Source: Bacillota bacterium
GTDB lineage: Bacteria > Bacillota > Clostridia > Saccharofermentanales > UBA5734
Length of the DNA stretch: 5,281 nucleotides
Assembly: GCA_023438965.1 (NCBI GenBank)
Contig: JAEXPB010000465.1
Span: 1 to 5,281 of the forward strand
Direction: 5' to 3'
Both the position numbers and the translations under genes were made by a program. Below, in pieces: positions 1-5,281 of this stretch (position 1 is the first letter of the stretch; each line of letters opens with the position of its first letter). A model generated the notes under the pieces. That model made no database searches, was not told the DNA's origin, and saw only the letters and a list, made by a program, of their open reading frames with translations.

Positions 1-1
1 G

Positions 2-2188
<2,187 letters not shown>

Positions 2189-2210
2189 TAATCAAGAATT
2201 CATGAACATC

Positions 2211-2290
2211 CAGGCGGCCTCGCGGCCGGCGGTCGGAACCTGTTGCCAGCGGCAGCGGGTCATTCGGACCGGCGGTCGCGGGGCCACCTG
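2211..2290 (+). repeat. 80-nt imperfect palindrome / long RNA hairpin between lacZ and nrdD
   Basis: Arms 2211-2247 and 2251-2290 are reverse complements around the loop AGC (2248-2250). Pairing base by base gives 30 or more Watson-Crick pairs and four G-U wobbles (2220/2281, 2225/2276, 2241/2257, 2243/2255). There are three mismatches (2215/2286, 2229/2272, 2235/2266) and one 3-nt bulge (about 2260-2262). An alternative outer stem, TCCAGG (2209-2214) with CCTGGA (2291-2296), is also possible. It starts 22 bases after the lacZ stop. A T5 run (2303-2307) follows, but 6-12 bases beyond the stem, so it is not a textbook intrinsic terminator. Possible roles are a lacZ transcript end or 3' stabiliser, a dispersed REP- or MITE-like palindrome, or a structured RNA. 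GAAC occurs on both flanks (2204-2207, 2297-2300), which is only weak evidence of a target duplication. The structure is directly visible; the role is inference. Confidence 0.88.
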
Positions 2291-2305
2291 CCTGGAGAAC
2301 CATTT

Positions 2306-2334
2306 TTGACGGAAATGCAATATTGCCGTAATAT
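2306..2334 (+). promoter_or_regulatory. Sigma70-type promoter candidate P1 for nrdDG
   Basis: A -35 box TTGACG (2306-2311) is followed by an exact 17-base spacer and a -10 box TAATAT (2329-2334). Transcription would start near 2341, leaving a leader of about 120 nt before nrdD. The promoter sits where composition turns sharply AT-rich. By match to consensus it is the best promoter in the intergenic region. Both NrdR boxes would lie downstream of its start site. Its spacer contains the perfect palindrome GCAATATTGC (2317-2326). Confidence 0.62.
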
Positions 2335-2340
2335 AAATCG

Positions 2341-2369
2341 TTGTATCTCCTGGTGAATATGCTTACAAT
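2341..2369 (+). promoter_or_regulatory. Alternative sigma70-type promoter candidate P2 for nrdDG
   Basis: TTGTAT (2341-2346), a 17-base spacer and TACAAT (2364-2369) form a second promoter candidate with a weak -35 and a -10 matching consensus at 5 of 6 positions. Its -10 lies inside the first NrdR box, and the second box would lie just after the start site (near 2376). That is the arrangement expected for direct repression. It is weaker than P1 by sequence but more logical for NrdR control; both could be used. Confidence 0.42.
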
Positions 2370-2378
2370 ATGTAGTAT
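2363..2378 (+). promoter_or_regulatory. NrdR box 1 (distal)
   Basis: TTACAATATGTAGTAT matches the NrdR consensus acaCwAtATaTwGtgt, with a core CAATATGTAG that differs at one of ten positions. NrdR is the ATP-cone and zinc-ribbon repressor of bacterial ribonucleotide reductase operons, and it usually binds paired boxes. This box covers the -10 of promoter candidate P2. Its partner begins exactly 32 bp downstream, about three helical turns, which is the usual spacing. No nrdR gene is in the window. Confidence 0.82.
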
Positions 2379-2394
2379 CTAATCCTAATAATTC

Positions 2395-2410
2395 ATACAA
2401 TATATTGGTC
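2395..2410 (+). promoter_or_regulatory. NrdR box 2 (proximal)
   Basis: ATACAATATATTGGTC contains the core CAATATATTG, matching all ten core positions of the NrdR-box consensus and itself a perfect palindrome. It lies 32 bp from box 1, on the same face of the helix, and 54 bases before the nrdD start. The pair makes repression of nrdDG by NrdR under dNTP sufficiency the most likely control. Confidence 0.86.
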
Positions 2411-2448
2411 TGGCAAGAATTGTTGGCTGACCCAAGCCGGTTGGCCTT

Positions 2449-2455
2449 AAGGAGG
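2449..2455 (+). promoter_or_regulatory. Strong ribosome binding site of nrdD
   Basis: AAGGAGG lies 8 bases before the ATG at 2464 and fixes that start. The site overlaps a small possible hairpin (2441-2447 with 2453-2459, two G-U pairs) that places part of the Shine-Dalgarno in the loop and part in the stem. Confidence 0.88.
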
Positions 2456-2463
2456 CTGACGGT

Positions 2464-4563
2464 ATGATTACCCAGATCCGCAAGCGCGATGGACGGATTA
2501 CCCCTTTTAAAAATGAAAAAATAACCTGGGCGATTTTTAAGGCTGCAACCGCAGTCGGCGGCAACAATTGGACGATGGCCGAGGATCTGACCCGGCAGGT
2601 GATCGAACTGGCCGATCGCCAATATCGCGATGGCCTGGCGGAAGTTGAAGGTATCCAGGACATCGTCGAGAAAGTCCTGATTGAGAACGGCCATGCCAAA
2701 ACGGCCAAGGCCTTCATCCTGTACCGCGAGAAGCGTCGTTCGGCGCGCGAGGCCAATGCCCTGATCGGCGCCACGATCAACATGTTTTCCGACTATCTGG
2801 GTGACAAGGACTGGCAGGTCCAGGAGAACGCCAACACCCAGCGGTCGATCAACGGCATGAACAACTACGTCCGGGAGACCTTCACCAAGCAATACTGGCT
2901 GCACGAGGTATATCCGGCTGATATCCGGGATGCCCATCTGACCGGTGAGCTGCACCTGCACGATCTGGGCTTTTTTGGACCCTATTGCACCGGCTGGGAT
3001 CTGCGCCAGCTGTTGAGTGACGGGTTCGGCGGCGTGCCGGGCAAAGTGGAATCCAGTCCGGCCCGGCATTTGCGCTCTTTCCTCGGCCAGATCGTCAATT
3101 CCACATTCACGACTCAAGGCGAAACCGCCGGCGCCCAGGCCTGGTCTTCGTTCGACACGTATTGCGCGCCGTTCATCCGTTATGACCAGCTGACTTACGA
3201 ATCGGTCAAGCAGGCGTTGCAGGAATTCATCTTCAATATCAATGTGCCGACCCGGGTTGGTTTTCAATGCCCGTTTTCCAACCTGACTTTCGACATTGTC
3301 CCGCCAACGGCGCTGCGACATGAACCGGTCATTGTCGGCGGCCAGTATACCGGCGATGTTTACGGTGATTTCCAAAAAGAAATGGACTTGCTGAATCAGG
3401 CTTTCTGCGATGTCATGCTGGAAGGCGACGCCAAGGGACGGGTATTCACGTTTCCGATCCCGACGATCAACGTGACGCGGGACTTTGCCTGGGACAGCCC
3501 GGTGGTCAACCGCTTCATGGAAATCACCTGTAAATACGGCATCCCCTATTTCTCCAACTACATCAATTCCGACCTTTCGCCGGAGGACGCCATTTCCATG
3601 TGCTGCCGGCTGCGGCTGGATACCAGTGAATTGCGCAAGCGCGGCGGTGGCTTGTTTGGCTCGAATCCGATGACCGGATCAATCGGCGTGGTTACCGTCA
3701 ATCTGCCGCGGATCGGCTATGTTGCCCAAACCGAATCGGAATTTCGGGCCCGGCTCTGGCGGGCGCTGCAGTTAGCCAAAGACAGTCTGGAGATCAAGCG
3801 CAAGACCATCGAGGAGCAGACCGAACGCGGACTCTATCCTTACTCGGCCCACTATTTGCGGGCGGTCAAGGCGCGGACCGGCCAATTCTGGTATAACCAT
3901 TTCAACACAGTCGGCCTGGTCGGCATGAATGAAGCCTGTCTTAATTTCCTCGGCCCCGACCGGGACCTGACGACGCCGGAGGGTCAGGCTTTTGCCAAGC
4001 GAACGCTGGCATACATGCGTGAACAGCTGCAGATCATCCAGGAGGAAACCGGCCACTTCTACAATCTGGAAGCCACGCCGGCCGAGGGAACCAGTTACCG
4101 GCTGGCCAAGCTGGATCGGGAACGCTACCCGGACATTTTAACCGCCGGCGAGAATGTGCCCTACTATACGAATTCCAGTCAGCTGCCGGTCGGTTTCACC
4201 GATGATATCTTTGAGACGCTCGAGCTGCAGGATGACTTGCAGAGCCTCTATACTGGCGGCACGGTTCTGCATCTGTACATGGGCGAGCGCATTCCGGATA
4301 TCCAGATTGCCAAGAACCTGATCCGCAAGGCGTTTACCCATTACAAACTGCCGTACATCAGCCTGACGCCAACCTTTTCCATCTGCCCGGAGCATGGCTA
4401 TCTGATCGGCGAACACTTTACCTGCCCGGAATGCGGCCGGGAGGCCGAAGTCTGGAGCCGTGTTGTCGGTTACCTCCGGCCGGTGCAGAATTTCCACAAG
4501 GGGAAAAAGGAAGAATATCGTCAGCGAACCAAATATGTGGTTCGGAAGTCTGAACTGGCATGA
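2464..4563 (+). CDS. nrdD: Anaerobic (class III) ribonucleoside-triphosphate reductase NrdD
   Basis: Reduces ribonucleoside triphosphates to deoxyribonucleotides in the cytoplasm without oxygen, using a glycyl radical made by NrdG. The protein is 699 residues, normal for a form with an ATP-cone. Residues 1 to about 90 are the ATP-cone (IRKRDGRITPF, then ITWAIFKAA), which senses ATP/dATP. The ten-stranded barrel follows. It has HDLGFFGPYC with Cys175, the position used with formate in E. coli NrdD. MCCRLRLD (Cys380/Cys381, codons 3601-3606) holds the thiyl-radical cysteine, and RKRGGGLFGSNP follows. A C-terminal zinc site is formed by Cys641, Cys654 and Cys657, with His644 a possible fourth ligand. 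The glycyl-radical residue is Gly669 in RVVGYLRPV (codon 4468-4470), 30 residues from the end, much as Gly681 is placed in the 712-residue E. coli protein. The start is set by AAGGAGG. It overlaps nrdG by 4 bases. Whether the reductant is formate or thioredoxin I cannot decide. Confidence 0.98.
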   Translation: MITQIRKRDGRITPFKNEKITWAIFKAATAVGGNNWTMAEDLTRQVIELADRQYRDGLAEVEGIQDIVEKVLIENGHAKTAKAFILYREKRRSAREANALIGATINMFSDYLGDKDWQVQENANTQRSINGMNNYVRETFTKQYWLHEVYPADIRDAHLTGELHLHDLGFFGPYCTGWDLRQLLSDGFGGVPGKVESSPARHLRSFLGQIVNSTFTTQGETAGAQAWSSFDTYCAPFIRYDQLTYESVKQALQEFIFNINVPTRVGFQCPFSNLTFDIVPPTALRHEPVIVGGQYTGDVYGDFQKEMDLLNQAFCDVMLEGDAKGRVFTFPIPTINVTRDFAWDSPVVNRFMEITCKYGIPYFSNYINSDLSPEDAISMCCRLRLDTSELRKRGGGLFGSNPMTGSIGVVTVNLPRIGYVAQTESEFRARLWRALQLAKDSLEIKRKTIEEQTERGLYPYSAHYLRAVKARTGQFWYNHFNTVGLVGMNEACLNFLGPDRDLTTPEGQAFAKRTLAYMREQLQIIQEETGHFYNLEATPAEGTSYRLAKLDRERYPDILTAGENVPYYTNSSQLPVGFTDDIFETLELQDDLQSLYTGGTVLHLYMGERIPDIQIAKNLIRKAFTHYKLPYISLTPTFSICPEHGYLIGEHFTCPECGREAEVWSRVVGYLRPVQNFHKGKKEEYRQRTKYVVRKSELA
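4540..4555 (+). promoter_or_regulatory. Hairpin over the weak nrdG ribosome binding site
   Basis: GTTCGG (4540-4545) can pair with CTGAAC (4550-4555) around the loop AAGT, with one G-U pair. The only Shine-Dalgarno-like sequence before nrdG, GGAAG (4544-4548), lies inside it, 11 bases before the ATG. Because this is the end of the nrdD reading frame, ribosomes finishing nrdD would open the hairpin. With the ATGA overlap this suggests translational coupling. The pairing is seen; the role is inferred and a chance short stem is possible. Confidence 0.35.
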
Positions 4564-5252
4564 ACATAGCTGGTCTGGTCCGCTCTTCGACGGTTGATTT
4601 CCCGGGCCAGATAGCGGCGGTTGTTTTTGTCGCCGGCTGCAACCTGGACTGTTTCTATTGCCATAATCGGTCGCTTCTGACACCGGCGGCACCGCTGCTG
4701 GCTGAAGCGGAAGTGCGCTTGTTCCTCGAAAAACGACGCGGCCTGCTGGACGGCCTTGTTTTCAGCGGCGGCGAACCGACCCTGCAACCGGATCTGCCGG
4801 TTTGGATCCGTTTGGTTCGCGACCTGGGCTTCCAGGTCAAGCTGGATACCAATGGCAGCCGGCCGGCAGTCCTGCGCCAGTTGCTCGCCGACGGCCTATT
4901 GGATTATGTGGCCATTGACGGCAAGGCGCCCTGGTCGCGTTACCCGGAAATTAGCCGTTGTCAGACCAGCGATGTCGAATCGATTCGCCAATCCATGCAG
5001 TTGCTGGATGATTCGGATGTGGCCTGGGAAATCCGGACCACGGTCATTCCCCAGTTGAGTCTGCAGGATCTGACGCTGATGGCGCGCTCATTGCCGGTCG
5101 CGCCGCTCTATGCGCTGCAACGCTACAACCGGCCGGCGCAATTCCGGCCCGAAGACCGCTTCCGCCTGGACGCCGAAGGTTACACGCCGGCCCAGTTGGT
5201 CCTGCTGGCGGGGCAACTGCGCCAGTATCAACCGAACGTGATAGTAAGATAG
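4560..5252 (+). CDS. nrdG: Anaerobic ribonucleotide reductase activating enzyme NrdG (radical SAM)
   Basis: Cleaves S-adenosylmethionine with a 4Fe-4S cluster and uses the resulting radical to form the glycyl radical of NrdD. The 230-residue protein is longer than E. coli NrdG (about 154) and fits the long NrdG family (TIGR02495 type), which resembles pyruvate formate-lyase activase. Visible motifs are the cluster ligands Cys27, Cys31 and Cys34 in CNLDCFYC (first codon 4638-4640) and GGEP (residues 70-73) for SAM binding. LDTNG (Asp96-Thr97) and DGK (Asp120, Lys122) are spaced like the Asp104-Thr105 and DxK metal/SAM residues of that activase. The start SSTVDFPG is typical of the family. The ATG overlaps the nrdD stop as ATGA, and only a weak GGAAG precedes it, so coupled translation from the nrdD message is expected. 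The partner is assigned from adjacency: a glycyl-radical activase directly after nrdD. No truncation is seen. Confidence 0.95.
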   Translation: MNIAGLVRSSTVDFPGQIAAVVFVAGCNLDCFYCHNRSLLTPAAPLLAEAEVRLFLEKRRGLLDGLVFSGGEPTLQPDLPVWIRLVRDLGFQVKLDTNGSRPAVLRQLLADGLLDYVAIDGKAPWSRYPEISRCQTSDVESIRQSMQLLDDSDVAWEIRTTVIPQLSLQDLTLMARSLPVAPLYALQRYNRPAQFRPEDRFRLDAEGYTPAQLVLLAGQLRQYQPNVIVR

Positions 5253-5281
5253 AGGCTGACTGGATCCTCTCGGCCACTGTC

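Noticed and set aside
2226..2278. 10-bp direct repeat CCGGCGGTCG at 2226-2235 and 2269-2278
   Set aside because: It is a by-product of the two near-self-complementary arms of the long hairpin and not an independent repeat.
2211..2290. Integron attC site
   Set aside because: The palindrome lacks the paired GTTRRRY and RYYYAAC end boxes, and the flanking genes are housekeeping genes with no gene-cassette character.
2202..2309. 35-codon ATG frame after lacZ
   Set aside because: It has no Shine-Dalgarno, and its length coincides with the long palindrome, which explains both its composition and its lack of stops.
2341..2368. TTGT...ACAA as a Rex or FNR operator
   Set aside because: The half sites are too far apart and the inner bases do not fit either consensus.
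2260..3375. 371-codon open frame on the - strand across the nrdD start
   Set aside because: It runs through the promoter, NrdR boxes and nrdD ATP-cone in antisense and has no recognisable protein features.
5253..5281. Terminator or next gene after nrdG
   Set aside because: Only 29 bases remain, with no stem plus T run and no start codon behind a Shine-Dalgarno.

Overview
The window reads as ordinary chromosomal DNA from a bacterium that grows anaerobically. All three genes are on the + strand, and coding DNA looks GC-rich with G/C-favouring third positions. An oxygen-sensitive class III ribonucleotide reductase with its own activase, NrdR-type operators and a sigma70-like promoter fit an anaerobic or facultative fermentative bacterium. 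The LacZ ends in a GSNSCGP motif, which I associate with many Bacillota-type enzymes, but I cannot fix the phylum from this window.

Layout: (1) Bases 2-2188 are the 3' part of a GH2 beta-galactosidase gene (lacZ); its 5' end lies outside the window. (2) Bases 2189-2463 are a 275-base intergenic region with two contrasting halves. The GC-rich left half is almost entirely one long imperfect palindrome (2211-2290) able to form a hairpin of about 37 nt per arm. The AT-rich right half holds a good sigma70-like promoter, a second overlapping promoter candidate, and two NrdR-box matches exactly 32 bp apart, followed by a strong Shine-Dalgarno. (3) Bases 2464-4563 are nrdD, the anaerobic ribonucleoside-triphosphate reductase. 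(4) Bases 4560-5252 are nrdG, its radical-SAM activating enzyme, overlapping nrdD by 4 bases. (5) The last 29 bases hold nothing I can identify.

How the genes work together: NrdG uses a 4Fe-4S cluster and S-adenosylmethionine to place a glycyl radical on NrdD (Gly669). NrdD then makes deoxyribonucleotides without oxygen. The paired NrdR boxes predict repression when dNTP or dATP levels are high, alongside direct allosteric control through NrdD's N-terminal ATP-cone. lacZ (lactose or galactoside hydrolysis) appears to be a functionally unrelated neighbour, separated by the long hairpin.

I see no new defence, mobile or biosynthetic system. The item most worth a second look is the long hairpin at 2211-2290. 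Its arm differences are mostly G-U compatible when read as + strand RNA, which suggests that the RNA fold, not only the DNA palindrome, has been kept.
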